The translations under genes and the position numbers were made by a program. DNA of 64,000 nt from Paralithodes platypus (lineage: Eukaryota > Arthropoda > Malacostraca > Decapoda > Lithodidae): contig CM064485.1 in assembly GCA_032716605.1 (NCBI GenBank), positions 32,837,722-32,901,721 on the forward strand, in the 5' to 3' direction. The notes under the pieces are model-generated. The model was not told the DNA's origin. It searched no databases and saw only the letters and a list, made by a program, of their open reading frames with translations. Positions 42,856 through 54,640 of this stretch are shown piece by piece (positions within the stretch are counted from its first letter, which is position 1; the number at the start of each line of letters is the position of its first letter).

Positions 42856-43294
42856 GCTAAAAATACAGACTACACACACATCCACAGCCATTCCAACGAT
42901 ACATATAACACCTACACATATAGGAGGTGGGAAATAACGAGCATGCTCACTCCTGCAATACAACTAGAGTAAGTACAACTAGAGTAAGTACATGACAATA
43001 AGTGCATAATGCATACATACCATACACACACAAGCAAAATTATGTAACTTACACAGATGCCTGCTCATATGTATACACATTCATGGCTTATTCATGGTAA
43101 ATATAAACATACAAACTTTATATACATATAGGCTACACACATAGGCAATTATGCAACATACAAATATGCCTGCTCATATGCATACTGTTATGCCAGGTTA
43201 TAATACAACCTAGCTTAGTTCTTGGTCTTTACTCAAATCCAACTATGGACTTTTAGACTCCATATTCTCTCAACAGGGTCACATCGAACACGTT
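42856..43294. other. Intergenic, nothing recognised
   Basis: AT-rich with scattered ACACATA-type runs and a small direct repeat (ACAACTAGAGTAAGTA twice near 42960-42990). Confidence 0.4.
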
Positions 43295-43961
43295 CTTACT
43301 CACAAATTAGGTACTCAATCAGGTTAAGATGATCCCAATAAATACACACAGGTAATTATACACTCTTATTTATTCAATGGGCATATAGATATGGTTGTAT
43401 ACTTCCTGACTATTATAAGGGAATAGCAAGAAATATGTAGGCATTGACATACACAAAATGACAGGTACTTTGCACATATAAATAGGCCTAAAGTGTGGAG
43501 GGATGGTTACTGCACTACTATAAAGAATAGTCGGCAATCAATTACTAATAGGTATCACACACTAAGGTCTGGCAAAAACATACTATGAACATAAATCAAA
43601 GGATAATATTATAATGGAAGTATGCAAGAATAATCAGACAAAACATACACATAGATAAAACCCTTGATGATAATATATATGAGAGTCGAATATCTACTGT
43701 GAATTATTCTGAATAAGTTTCGGGCAGGTTGAACGAAATCTATAACTGCGCGTCAATAAGGTAGGGCAGAGCAAAAGGGAAAGTGAATGAGGGGGTGCTG
43801 GGAAAATGCTCGCTCGCGGTTGGTGGGGAGCGAAGGGGGGAGATTTAAAGGGCTCACGCGCATGGATTATTTTTGGCTAGGTAGGTCGTTCAGGTCATAT
43901 GTTTGACTGCGATGATCAAAATAGTAAATATAGTTAGTGCGATATTATTCTGAGGAAGGGG

Positions 43962-45765
43962 TGTGACGCCTGCCAGCGTTGGCAGAATCGCCTCCCGGTA
44001 GCCACTAGCGCTCGCCAGGGCAGTGAAATGGGCTACAGTCTATCTACAATGTTGTACTTTCTTTCTTGTGAATCGTCATGTCACAGGCAGTATAGAAGTG
44101 GTCTTTATTTTCGCCTGTGACAATGCATTATATTTTATATCATGAGTAGAACATAAGATGCATTGTATATTGTTGAGGAGAGAGAGCGGTATAGGGAGTG
44201 TTGTGGTAGTGTGTACGTGCGTATGCATTTCTTGCCTCCCTAGCTCGGAGGCTCGCGCGCGTGCTTTCTCACGCCTCTTGATTGGCTGGTGGTTCCTGGC
44301 GCCTTCTGCAGGTCTGCTGCCTGGTGACGTAGCGGCCTGTGATTGGCTGACCACCATGCCTTTGTGTGATCCTAGGGGTCCCAAGGAGCTACTCTCCTCA
44401 GAGCTTGCCTGACCAGCATACCCTTAACATATCCCTTGCCACCTGTCCCCCGACTTCTATCTATAGAGCACTTTCTCTCTCTCTCAACTTCTTACCTCTC
44501 ATTCTTCCACTCTATTTAATATCATAACTTCCCTTTGGTTCTGCATGATTTCATATATCAGCCATCGTATTATATGCTGAAGCTCTCAGATATTACATGT
44601 TTAGTTAGGCATTTTGGAGGGGTTACCATTTTGTCTGTAGAGGTTCGACACACTCACGGTGTCTCCCTACCTTTTTTCTTGGCTGTCTGCTGGGCTATTT
44701 AATGCTAGACTGGGGTGAGGCTATTGTTGTTGTGATTTCCGATGTGTACCAGGTTTTGTTGAACCTGTACAATCGCAACGGATACGTGGTAAGCCTAGGT
44801 GGTCTTTCTGACTGTGTACCTTGTGAGTTTAGCACTGTGTTGCGAGTGAGGGCTTTTGCCTCTGCCACCCAACACTGTGCTAACTCGTTTTTGTTTTGAC
44901 TTTGCGAGGGTCGCCAGGAGAGAACCAGATACTAGCGATCTGGATCTCTCAAGAGAGCACCCCGTCATTTAACGTAATTAGGCCGTACAGTCTTAAGGAC
45001 CTCGTTAGGCTACGAGCCGCTTGCTCAGCCATTGTTTCCTAGCCTACTACATCCCAGCTAGACTTTATTAGCCTAGCAGACACCCGATTAAGATCATAAG
45101 CTCTTATGTTATGTATGCAGCATTTTTATTCACGTTGACTATAAGCCTTGGTTGTTGTTGAGTTGCACAACCTGAGCAGGCTTTTTGAGTTGCCTGAGGA
45201 AGTACTTCTTTTGTTGTTGGAAACAATACTATTGCGCATTTATTATTATTCCCGTGTCAGTTAACCCTGTATGTCCCTACACTTGTCATATCTTGTTCCT
45301 GCTATATATAACAGTTCAAAAACTGATTCGATTATCTTAAGCAGCATCAGACTTTCTTCAAAAGATTCCTGCTCGATGCTTTAGGACTTTCATTCACTTT
45401 CTTTAATATAGGAGTGACAGTTTTTTATTGTTTAGAGTAACTTTAAATATACCTTCTTCTAGTTTGCATTAAATCATTGCAGTGATTTAATTAAGCTTTC
45501 TATCTTTTTCCTTGTATACTTTATTAACATAATCGTATGTTGTTGTGATCAGGCTGTATCAGAGATCATCAGCCTGTAGTAGTAGTGCATTTATACCGAG
45601 TTATAGGATACCCCGTTATCGCAGATTTAACTCTGGAGGGTATAGGTGTTTTTGTGCGCCGGCATTATAAGTTCGAGGGTTGGATCTAGTGTTACCGTTG
45701 TGGCTGTGAGCCTTTCTAGTCCAATGATTAAGAGCCCTTGTTTTATACGAGTCCCGGTCGTAACA
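43962..45765 (+). repeat. G2 5' LTR, 1804 bp
   Basis: Starts TGTGACGCCTGCCAGCG and ends GGTCGTAACA, followed two bases later by the primer-binding site TGGTGACCTTGCTTAGG at 45768. Related to the G3 LTR at both termini (TGTGACGC..., ...GGTCGTAACA) but distinct in between. Confidence 0.93.
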
Positions 45766-45992
45766 AATGGTGACCTTGCTTAGGATTTTGTGAACTTAGA
45801 GAAATATTGCAGGAGTGTTGTGGTAATTTTTTTTTTTTTTTAAAGGAATATAGTGGACACATGGATTTTTTTTTGGCAAGTAGTATAACACTTAAGAGTC
45901 TTCGAGCATTTTGCATTTTTGAGTGAATAGTGCTACATAAGAGTTAGGTATTTTTTTTTTTTTATATACGTTGAGAATTTTCGGTGGACAAT

Positions 45993-47213
45993 ATGTCGGA
46001 CGACGGATCAGTGTACAGTGAGGACACAGTACGGGAAACAGACTCTGAGGTGCAGCAGCGGGGTTTGTCCGAAGGCATTAGAGTTATAACTAGTGAGGAG
46101 GATGCAAGGAAGTTTCTGGAGATACCTATTACTGTTGACCGGGTGTCGGGGATTGATCGGTATGGTCTCCAGTGTTTGGCCACGGTCATGGGGCATGTGG
46201 GCACTAGCAGCATGTCGAGAGGTGACCTGGTGGCCTGTGTGCTCGGCGGGGTGCGTGGGGCTTCGGGTGGAATGGGAGCTGGGGCACCTTCGGCCCAGCC
46301 CCCATTCCACTCGACTCCTACCATGGCGCCCCCTCGGGCTCCGGAGCCGGGTACGTTCCCGCAGGCCGATAGTCACTGGCAGCGTGGTTTGCACTTGGGG
46401 GAGTCTCCTATTTTTGCATCTCCTCCTCCTCAAAGTTTAACTGCAGATATGATCTTCCAGCTTGAGATGGCTAAGATGGCTAAGCAGCAGGAATACCAGC
46501 TTGAGATGGCTAAGCAATGGATTGAGTTGGCTAAGATTCAGGCTGAAGAGAGAAAGACCATGTACTGTGCAGACATAGATCTTGAGAAGTCTCGGGTGGA
46601 GTCAACAGGGCAGCGTCTCGGTTCTGGGAATCGAGGTCTTGATCAGTCTTTATCGCACCTTCTTAAGTTAGTCCCTGTATTTGACGAGTCGGGTGTCACC
46701 GAATTTTTCATGCGTTTTGAGAAGAAGTACCGGGAGCACCAATGGCCCGAGGTTAAGTGGGCAGCCCTTGTTTCCTCTAGGTTGGTTGGCAAAGGACTCA
46801 AGGCATATGATGCGTGGCACTTGGAGTCTTGCGTCGAATATGAGGTATTGAAGGAGGCTGTCCTGCGGGCGTACGAGTTACAACCAGAGACGTACAGATT
46901 GAAGTTCCGGGGTGTAAAGAAGGGTCGTGAGTGCCCCTTTCTTGAGCATGCCCGGGATCTGTCCGATGCATTTAGAAACTGGCTGCGTTCTGAGAAGGCA
47001 TCGACGTTTGAGGAGTTGAAACAGCTGATGCTTCTAGAACAATTTTTCAAGTGTACGGGCGGCGATCTAACGTTGAATATTAAAGAGAAAAACTCAAGAA
47101 CTCTTCAGGAGGCAGCTGAGATGGCTGACCTTCGGTTATTTTTAATTCGTGGGTGCGGTCTTGCACAGAGAAGTGATGCAGGCAATAAGGAGCGTAACCC
47201 TCCCCCTCCCTGA
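45993..47213 (+). CDS. gag: G2 gag (capsid)
   Basis: About 406 codons from ATG 45993 (a GTG three codons upstream is in frame). N-terminal helices with SSMSRGDLVACVL resemble the SAP-like start of G1. Residues ~150-200 are a Lys/Gln/Glu-rich coiled region (ELAKIQAEERK). Capsid follows; its end (LKFRGVKKGRECPFLE, LKQLMLLEQFFKC, RTLQEAAEMADLRL) is SCAN-like. A TGA at 47211 ends it just before the zinc knuckle, and the next frame continues in register. Confidence 0.88.
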   Translation: MSDDGSVYSEDTVRETDSEVQQRGLSEGIRVITSEEDARKFLEIPITVDRVSGIDRYGLQCLATVMGHVGTSSMSRGDLVACVLGGVRGASGGMGAGAPSAQPPFHSTPTMAPPRAPEPGTFPQADSHWQRGLHLGESPIFASPPPQSLTADMIFQLEMAKMAKQQEYQLEMAKQWIELAKIQAEERKTMYCADIDLEKSRVESTGQRLGSGNRGLDQSLSHLLKLVPVFDESGVTEFFMRFEKKYREHQWPEVKWAALVSSRLVGKGLKAYDAWHLESCVEYEVLKEAVLRAYELQPETYRLKFRGVKKGRECPFLEHARDLSDAFRNWLRSEKASTFEELKQLMLLEQFFKCTGGDLTLNIKEKNSRTLQEAAEMADLRLFLIRGCGLAQRSDAGNKERNPPPP

Positions 47214-49739
47214 AACACTGATACACATAATTACACTAAGAACAAGAGCAATGACACCAAAACTGACCATAAACCTAGTACCGTCCCGTTTAAGAAGGGT
47301 CAGTGCCCTTCCCCACCTCATGGGAAGGCCAAGGGGGAGTTAGAGTGTTTTCATTGTCATGAGAAGGGGCATTTTGCAAGAGCCTGTCCAATCAAGCCAC
47401 CTAATGCAGTTGTGTCTTTGGCTCGCACCATTGGGGTGTCCCCGAAGTCGTCTGAGTTTGCCCGGGGTATAACGTCAGAGGCTGGGACACAGCCAGTGAA
47501 GAAGAATCTGGAAGGCTCGAACGCTGTCCGCGATGTCTTTTGCGACCATCGAGGGCGTGGCTGCGTGAAGTGGGCTGGTAAGAAGCATGGAGTTGAGCTG
47601 TTGCGAGACACGGGTGCCTCTCAGACTTTGATGAAGAACTTTACTGGTAGACCAATAAACGTGGCACGGGTGGTTGTGGTGCAAGGTATCAATGCTATCA
47701 GGTCATACCCGTTGGTCAGGATGGAACTGGAGGTAGATGGTGTGACACGAGAGTTGGATGTGGGAATTATGGAGAACTTGCCTGTTGGGGGCGTCGACCT
47801 CCTTCTCGGCAACGACTTTGCGGTGCCTACTTCTGAGGTTTCACCCTTAGTCGTTGCCGAGAAGCCGGCCGACGTGAGTAGGGAGGAACAGGAGTGGGTA
47901 GAGAAGTGTCAAGTACAACCTATGGCGTGCGTTGTTACAAGACCTCTTGCATCCAAAGTGTCACAGCCTATTCCTCAGTTTTCTGATCAACGGAGGAACG
48001 GTTGGAAGAAGACGGCTAATGTTGGTAAAAGTTTGGAGAGTTTAGTACCAGCAGCTTTTCTTGGCGACTCAGTATTGGCACCATTGTTGGAGTCTGGAGA
48101 AGCCCCAGGACCTGTCACAGCTAGTGAGGAGGTAGGGCAGGAAGAGACTCCGAGGCAGCAACGTTACACACAGAGAGAAAAAAGGGTTGCTCAGTTTGAT
48201 ATTGGGGGAGGACTTGGGTTGCATCGGAAGCACTTAGACAGGTTGGTTCCCTCAGATATTTGTAAACTGCAGTTGGAGGATCCGGAAGTTCAGAAGTGTG
48301 GTAATGGTGCTGTCGAGATCAAACACGAGGACGGGGAAACATGTCATGTGAACCTGTTGGAGGAGTTTGTGAGGCAACCACCTGAGCAGCCTGCTGTCCC
48401 TGCGTTGGTCTGCAGCGGCCAAGGTGGAGAAGGAGAGGGGGGAAGTAGGGCACAGGTGGAGGAGAGTAGGGATTGTCATGTCTCGGCGGAGCAGTGGGCG
48501 GGGGACACGAGTCTGGTGGCTGTGGAAGCGCTAGAGCACCTGCCTGAGCAACAGTGTGCAGCGCTCCAGCACCAGCTCGGTTCATACCCCACTGGTCGTG
48601 CCGAGCCCCCGAGCCTCACAACTCAGGCGGTGCAAGATGTTCCGCGGGCAGGTCACGTGACTGTTGAGAGACCGTTAGCCTCGTTGTTTCGGTGGTTCAA
48701 GGTGGGCGACGAGGCTTGGACATGGTTGTCAGGTCAAGGTCGACCCATGGCTCCCAAGGGTGGTGGTCAGAAGGAGGACATTGAGCAGATAGGTGAGTTT
48801 GGCTGTGGAGTGGATGTGCCCGGTCGTCGTATAGCCTCCCAATGCTGCTCTAGTCGAATGCAACAGCCTTACCATAGACCGACTGTATCTGGCCATGTCG
48901 CTAAAAGTGGTGATGCTGCGCAGGCAGAGGTAGTCGTAAGGAATGCGGGGGTGCGCATGTACGGTATCGGCGGGGAGGCCTTAGCAATTATGAACCAGGA
49001 GAGTGACTGCACAGGTGGTACAGATTGTCCCTCTCATGACCTGGCTGTTCTAGGGACGAAGGTGGAGAACGAGGGAGACTACAGGTTAGAAGCTGCGGTC
49101 TCGGCTGGGTTGTGGGAGGGCACTAGGCATGTTGTTCTGCGAGATAAGTTGTTTACTAGGCTGTGGCAGTGCATCCGCATGTTTGTTGCTTCTCCAGGTC
49201 TGATGTACCGGGTAGAATCCGACATGGAGGCTGGAGACAGTGCAAGGTTCAAATTGGCTCCCTACCGTATAAATCCTGCTCGACAGCCTGTGGTGCAAGC
49301 AGAGCTGGATTACGTGTTGACGAAGGGTCTGAGGGATAAGGAATGTCGTGAGTGGTCGTTGCCTGTAACTTTACAACCTGTGTTAAGGGGCAAGATCAGT
49401 GTGTGTGTTGATTGCAAGAGTGGGTGTGAATTATCCCTGACAAACGCCTATACCTTATCGAGAGTTGACGATACCATAGCCCGCATCGGGGCTGCATCAC
49501 CTATCACAAAGGTTGAACTAGTGAAAGGTTTTTGGCAGTTCCCGTTGCCGGAAAGAGCGAAGAGAAGTGCCAGTCTTGTGATGAACTGGGCAGTTTATCA
49601 GTGCCAGGTGTTGTTGTGCTGCCGGAACACAAGTTGGATGTGTGGCATGCTAAGGGCACTGATAATGTTTTGGCTGATTGTTTGTCACGGGAGGGTTTGT
49701 TTGCAGGAGAACCCTCGCCGTTCAGTCAGTGTGTGTTGA
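47214..49739 (+). CDS. G2 nucleocapsid-protease-rearranged pol frame
   Basis: About 841 codons directly continuing the gag frame after one TGA. Order: zinc knuckle CFHCHEKGHFARAC near 47350; protease with LLRDTGASQTLM near 47600 and VDLLLGNDFAVP near 47795; linker; then HEDGETCHVNLLEEF, where ~1 kb encoding integrase has been removed relative to G3; then ~150 residues without recognised similarity; then an RT fragment ending VELVKGFWQFPLPERAK. Motif A has Glu in place of the catalytic Asp, PKPDG is changed to VLRGK, and the YxDD motif and RNase H core are deleted. The frame has stayed open through these changes. Not autonomous. Confidence 0.8.
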   Translation, partial: NTDTHNYTKNKSNDTKTDHKPSTVPFKKGQCPSPPHGKAKGELECFHCHEKGHFARACPIKPPNAVVSLARTIGVSPKSSEFARGITSEAGTQPVKKNLEGSNAVRDVFCDHRGRGCVKWAGKKHGVELLRDTGASQTLMKNFTGRPINVARVVVVQGINAIRSYPLVRMELEVDGVTRELDVGIMENLPVGGVDLLLGNDFAVPTSEVSPLVVAEKPADVSREEQEWVEKCQVQPMACVVTRPLASKVSQPIPQFSDQRRNGWKKTANVGKSLESLVPAAFLGDSVLAPLLESGEAPGPVTASEEVGQEETPRQQRYTQREKRVAQFDIGGGLGLHRKHLDRLVPSDICKLQLEDPEVQKCGNGAVEIKHEDGETCHVNLLEEFVRQPPEQPAVPALVCSGQGGEGEGGSRAQVEESRDCHVSAEQWAGDTSLVAVEALEHLPEQQCAALQHQLGSYPTGRAEPPSLTTQAVQDVPRAGHVTVERPLASLFRWFKVGDEAWTWLSGQGRPMAPKGGGQKEDIEQIGEFGCGVDVPGRRIASQCCSSRMQQPYHRPTVSGHVAKSGDAAQAEVVVRNAGVRMYGIGGEALAIMNQESDCTGGTDCPSHDLAVLGTKVENEGDYRLEAAVSAGLWEGTRHVVLRDKLFTRLWQCIRMFVASPGLMYRVESDMEAGDSARFKLAPYRINPARQPVVQAELDYVLTKGLRDKECREWSLPVTLQPVLRGKISVCVDCKSGCELSLTNAYTLSRVDDTIARIGAASPITKVELVKGFWQFPLPERAKRSASLVMNWAVYQCQVLLCCRNTSWMCGMLRALIMFWLIVCHGRVCLQENPRRSVSVC

Positions 49740-49756
49740 GAGTGGAGAAAAACTAG
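49625..49756 (+). pseudogene. G2 RNase H C-terminal scrap
   Basis: In another frame than the preceding pol: VVLPEHKLDVWHAKGTDNVL followed by ADCLSREG matches the end of RNase H in G3 (RHIAGCDNVIADCLSRV). It marks the right border of the RT/RNase H deletion. Confidence 0.75.
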
Positions 49757-50125
49757 GCTTGCCCCTGTAGAGCAGCCGCCAAAAACAACATTAAAATTAA
49801 ATCAAAAATCACATAAAAGCTCTTTCTTTTGATAGTTAATTGTAAGTTGCCAATATTATAGCTAAAGTCCTAAGTTGAACCTGTCTTTCACTTAGGAGGC
49901 TGGGCTCTGTGAAGCTCACTCAGGGAGCATAATAGGCTAAAATTATACTATTATGTTTGGGAGGGGTTATAAGATTTTCTTTATGTTGATATGTTGTTTT
50001 ATGTAAGACTTGGGCTTTGCCTTTCATTTCTGGTAGAGTGGCTATGTGTGACGGGTCTTGTCGGCATTCTGCCTTGTCAGATATCGTGCACGCCTAATAT
50101 TGAGCGTCCTATATCTTGGGCGGGG

Positions 50126-51895
50126 TGTGACGCCTGCCAGCGTTGGCAGAATCGCCTCCCGGTAGCCACTAGCGCTCGCCAGGGCAGTGAAATGGGCTAC
50201 AGTCTATCTACAATGTTGTACTTTCTTTCTTGTGAATCGTCATGTCACAGGTAGTATAGAAGTGGTCTTTATTTTCGCCTGTGACAATGCATTATATTTT
50301 ATATCATGAGTGGAACATAAGATGCACTGTATATTGTTGAGGAGAGAGAGAGCGGTATAGGGAGTGTTGTGGTAGTGTGTACGTGCGTATGCATTTCTTG
50401 CCTCCCTAGCTCGGAGGCTCGCGCGCGTGCTTTCTCACGCCTCTTGATTGGCTGGTGGTTCCTGGCGCCTTCTGCAGGTCTGCTGCCTGGTGACGTAGCG
50501 GCCTGTGATTGGCTGACCACCATGCCTTTGTGTGATCCTAGGGGTCCCGAGGAGCTACTCTCCTCAGAGCTTGCCTGACCAGCATACCCTTAACATATCC
50601 CTTGCCACATGTCCCCCGACTTCTACCTATAGAGCACTTTCTCTCTCTCTCAACTTCTTACCTCTCATTCTTCCACTCTATTTAATATCATAACTTCCCT
50701 TTGGTTCTGCACGATTTCATATATCGGCCATCGTATTATATGCTGAAGCTCTCAGATATTACATGTTTAGTTAGGCATTTTGGAGGGGTTACCATTTTGT
50801 CTGTAGAGGTTCGACACACTCACAGTGTCTCCCTACCTATTTTCTTGGCTGTCTGCTGGGCTATTTAATGCTAGACTGGGGTGAGGCTATTGTTGTTGTG
50901 ATTTCCGATGTGTACCAGGTTTTGTTGAACCTGTACAATCGCAACGGATACGTGGTAAGCCTAGGTGGTCTTTCTGACTGTGTACCTTGTGAGTTTAGCA
51001 CTGTGTTGCGAGTGAGGGCTTTTGCCTCTGCCACCCAACACTGTGCTAACTCGTTTTTGTTTTGACTTTGCGAGGGTCGCCAGGAGAGAACCCCGTCATT
51101 TAACGTAATTAGGCCGTACAGTCTTAAGGACCTCGCTAGGCTACGAGCCGCTTGCTCAGCCATTGTTTCCTAGCCTACTACATCCCAGCTAGACTTTATT
51201 AGCCTAGCAGATACCCGATTAGGATCATAAGCTCTTATGTCATGTATGCAGCATTTTTATTCACGTTGACTGTAAGCCTTGGTTGTTGTTGAGTTGCACA
51301 ACCCGAGCAGGCTTTTTGAGTTGCCTGAGGAAGTACTTCTTTTGTTGTTGAAGACAATACTATTGCGCATTTATTATTATTCCCGTGTCAGTTAACCCTG
51401 TATGTCCCTACACTTGTCATATCTTGTTCCTGCTATATATAACAGTTCAAAATCCGATTCGATCATCTTAAGCAGCATCAGACTTTCTTCAGAAGATTCC
51501 TGCTTGATGCTTTAGGACTTTCATTCACTTTCTTTAATATAGGAGTGACAGTTTATTATTGTTTAGACTAACTTTAAATATACCTTCTTCTAGTTTGCAT
51601 TAAATCATTGCAGTGATTTAATTAAGCTTTCTATATTTTTCCTTGTATACTTTATTAACGTAATCGTATGTTGTTGTGATCAGGCTGTATCAGAGATCAT
51701 CAGCCTGTAGTAGTAGTGCATTTATACCGAGTTATAGGATACCCCGTTATTGCAGATTTAACTCTGGAGGGTATAGGTGTTTTTGTGCGCCGGCATTATA
51801 AGTTCGAGGGTTGGATCTAGTGTTACCGTTGTGGCTGTGAGCCTTTCTAGTCCAATGATTAAGAGCCCTTGTTTTATACGAGTCCTGGTCGTAAC
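50126..51895 (+). repeat. G2 3' LTR, 1770 bp
   Basis: Preceded by CTTGGGCGGGG (polypurine tract). Same start and end as the 5' LTR; lacks 34 bp near 51087 that are present at about 44925-44960. Otherwise only scattered substitutions. Confidence 0.93.
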
Positions 51896-52388
51896 GGTGG
51901 GGAAATGTATTGAACTTCAAAGGAGAGGGGAAGTGAATTATTTTTACTATTAACCCTTTCACGCACATATGACGCAGAGGTTGCCAGATTAGCAATAAGA
52001 AATAGAGTTCTCTCACTCTTATCATTACCTCTCCAAAATTAGTTTACTGCCCACAGCTAACTCAAAGACAACTGCAGAGGTTGAAGTAACTAAACTAAAG
52101 GTTTCTAAACACCCCTGATGGTAACAAAGGCTTTAACCCTTAACTGGCGGCGCGCATCATATGTCGAGTGAAAGAAATTTGGACTATGTGGCGGCTCACA
52201 ACATAAGTCGTGTGGCAATTTCAGCACGTAATGTTGCTGAGAGAGAGAGACAAGTGGTGGCAGGAGAGTAGCGAGCGTATGACTGCTCCAGACCACCACG
52301 GTGGACCAACTGACATGAATCCCACCCTCCTCCACCCTCTCATACTCGCTACATAGTGAATTGTATGGGGAAGTACCGAATTACATGT

Positions 52389-54243
52389 TGTTACGACCTG
52401 GCACTCGGGTACACAAGGGCTCTCAATCAGGACTCTAATACGGCTCGCTGCCACAACGGAAACACACGATCCCAACCCCTGAGTACTGCCAGCCGAACAA
52501 AAAACACCAATACCCTCCAGAGGTCAATCTGCTATAACGGGGTATACAAGAACTCGGTACTAGTGTTCAACAACAGACTAATAAAGAGACAGGAATTCTC
52601 TAGTCTGGTCAACAATCAAACAAAGAAGTAAGAAACAACAACACCAAAGAATAGTGTTGGCCGAAGCCGAAGTAATCCACCCTTGACTAAGAACTTAAGA
52701 AGTCCTCCACCCTCTACTTCGGATCGGCACTATTACGTTACGTTAATTAATAGTCCTTAAGCATCGAGCAATGAATCTTCTGAAAAAAGTTAGATGCTTC
52801 TCGGATGCTCGTAAGAAGTACGTATCGGATTTTGAACAGTAATTCAATAAGAAAAACACTGGCAATTAAATACTATTAAAGGTTTAAATTGGCATAAGAA
52901 TAATTAAAAGAATATGCAATAGTAAATGGCAAACATTAAAAGGAAGTACTCCGCAAATGCAACGGCAATAGCCTACTCGGATTGTGCTCGTGGGCCACTA
53001 ATCACTAAAGTAGCCAAGCTTGCAACACATGAAATCAATAGTGCATAAACAATATCATACATAAGGAAAGCTTCAATACTATTCTGTATCTACTAATCGA
53101 GTAAAGTCTAGCTGGGGTACTGTGGGCAAAAGGTAGCAGTGACTGAGCAAAAACGGCTCGTAGCCTAGCGAAGTCCTCACAACTGTTTAAAGTATTACGT
53201 TAACACTAACAAGTGCACTTTGAGAAATCCAGATCCTTTGTATCTGGTTTTCTCCCGGCTCCTTGACAAAGTAAAAACAAGCTGTTAATAAAATACAGGG
53301 TGGTTAGGCTCTTGCCCTCACGCACTGTAAATTATTAACTCAACACAGTCAGCCGCGAAGACAACCTAGGCTTCACTGAATCGAAACGAGTATGCAGGTT
53401 TATCGCTTAACCACTGCATCAAACAACAACTCGTAACACAGAAAAGCCTTACCCCAGTCTAGCATTACCTAGACTAGCAGAAAACAGGAATAATAATAAT
53501 AACACACAGGGAAATGCATATACAAGTGCAACAAACATAAATCAATCCTATTCTAAGTTAACCTTTCCAAAATAGGCTATCTAATAGGCATGTATCTCAT
53601 GAGAACTCAAGCGATAATACGTTGGCTGACTAGCTCTGCACCAACGGGACCATGGAAGTTAAAAAGGGTAGGGAAAAGAGGAGATAAGAATGTAAGGTAG
53701 TAGAGAAAGTTCACATCAGTCGGAAGAATATATAGTTAGCAAGGGAAATGAGAAGTCGCTCTGCCTAATGAGTTCTGATCAAAAAATGGCTAGACTTCCC
53801 TTTTTATACTCGGCCCTCTAGTGAGCCCAACGTGAACTACTAAGGACCGCCCACTGACAATCATTACGTAATTTCTCTCTCTCCTCTGGGATAGACAAAG
53901 GCTTTCCTAGCAGGGGGGGGGGGGGGGAGGGGGGGAGTGCTAGTGAGTTAGGCCCACCTCCCGCATGGCGCACCCACTGACCCCCAACTGTGGCTGCCGC
54001 TTCTCCCATCATTACAAATAAGTTTTACACACAATACTTATAACTAATGATATAAAATAGAACTCGTTGACTCAGATGAAAACAAAATACATATTCATAT
54101 TACTTATAGTACAACGGCTCACATGAACTAAGTTAGGAAACTCTACATAGACTACAGCCAAAGTTCCTGCCCTGACGATCCTAGCGAGAGTGGGGCATGA
54201 CTAGGCGTTCTGTACAGCATGCTCACACTGGACATGCGTCACA
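52389..54243 (-). repeat. G3 3' LTR, 1855 bp
   Basis: Ends TGTTACGACCTGG (plus strand, left) and GCATGCGTCACA-like ACATGCGTCACA (right). Immediately right lies CCTCCCCCAAGAT, the reverse of a polypurine tract. Open frames inside the LTR look accidental. Confidence 0.93.
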
Positions 54244-54640
54244 CCTCCCCCAAGATTTTACTTGCTCAACCCTGAGCTAAAATCTGACAAACACAGAACC
54301 CCATCAAGCCCCCTCACGCCCAGCGAACGCATGGCACTAAAACAAAGCTGAGTTTATCACCAAAACACATCTTATTATTAACCAAAAATTCACATTTTAT
54401 AACTCCTCCCAACAATAGCAAAAAGACACAATATCATGCTCCCAGAGCGAGCTTACAGCAGCTCAGCCGTTTGATAGTTCGTGGACTACTCAAACTCTAT
54501 AGGCTATGACAAACTTATACGATTACCTATATCAAAAGAAAGAGTTTTTTATATGATTTTTATATTTTAATATGTTTTTCCCGGCTGCACTATAAGGGCA
54601 GCCTATTTTCCTCCACTCAAACCCACACACCTGTGATAGC

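Larger units (their letters stand above)
43962..51895 (+). mobile_element. Ty3/Gypsy element G2 (Gmr1-like), deletion derivative
   Basis: 5' LTR 43962-45765, primer-binding site, gag-protease in one long frame, no integrase, a degenerate piece of RT, a scrap of RNase H end, purine-rich tract and 3' LTR 50126-51895. The LTRs are very similar except for a 34-bp deletion in the 3' copy. It sits in R1 copy 2. The target duplication is not clean: GGGG precedes the 5' LTR and GGTGGGG follows the 3' LTR. Confidence 0.9.

Noticed and set aside
44076..44899. Open frames of 65-102 codons in the G2 LTRs, repeated near 50299-51163
   Set aside because: They are conserved only because the LTRs are recent duplicates; no coding signature is visible.
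43957..51900. Target duplication for Gypsy G2 (AGGGG/GGTGG)
   Set aside because: G-rich flanks make several alignments possible and none is exact, so no duplication is claimed.
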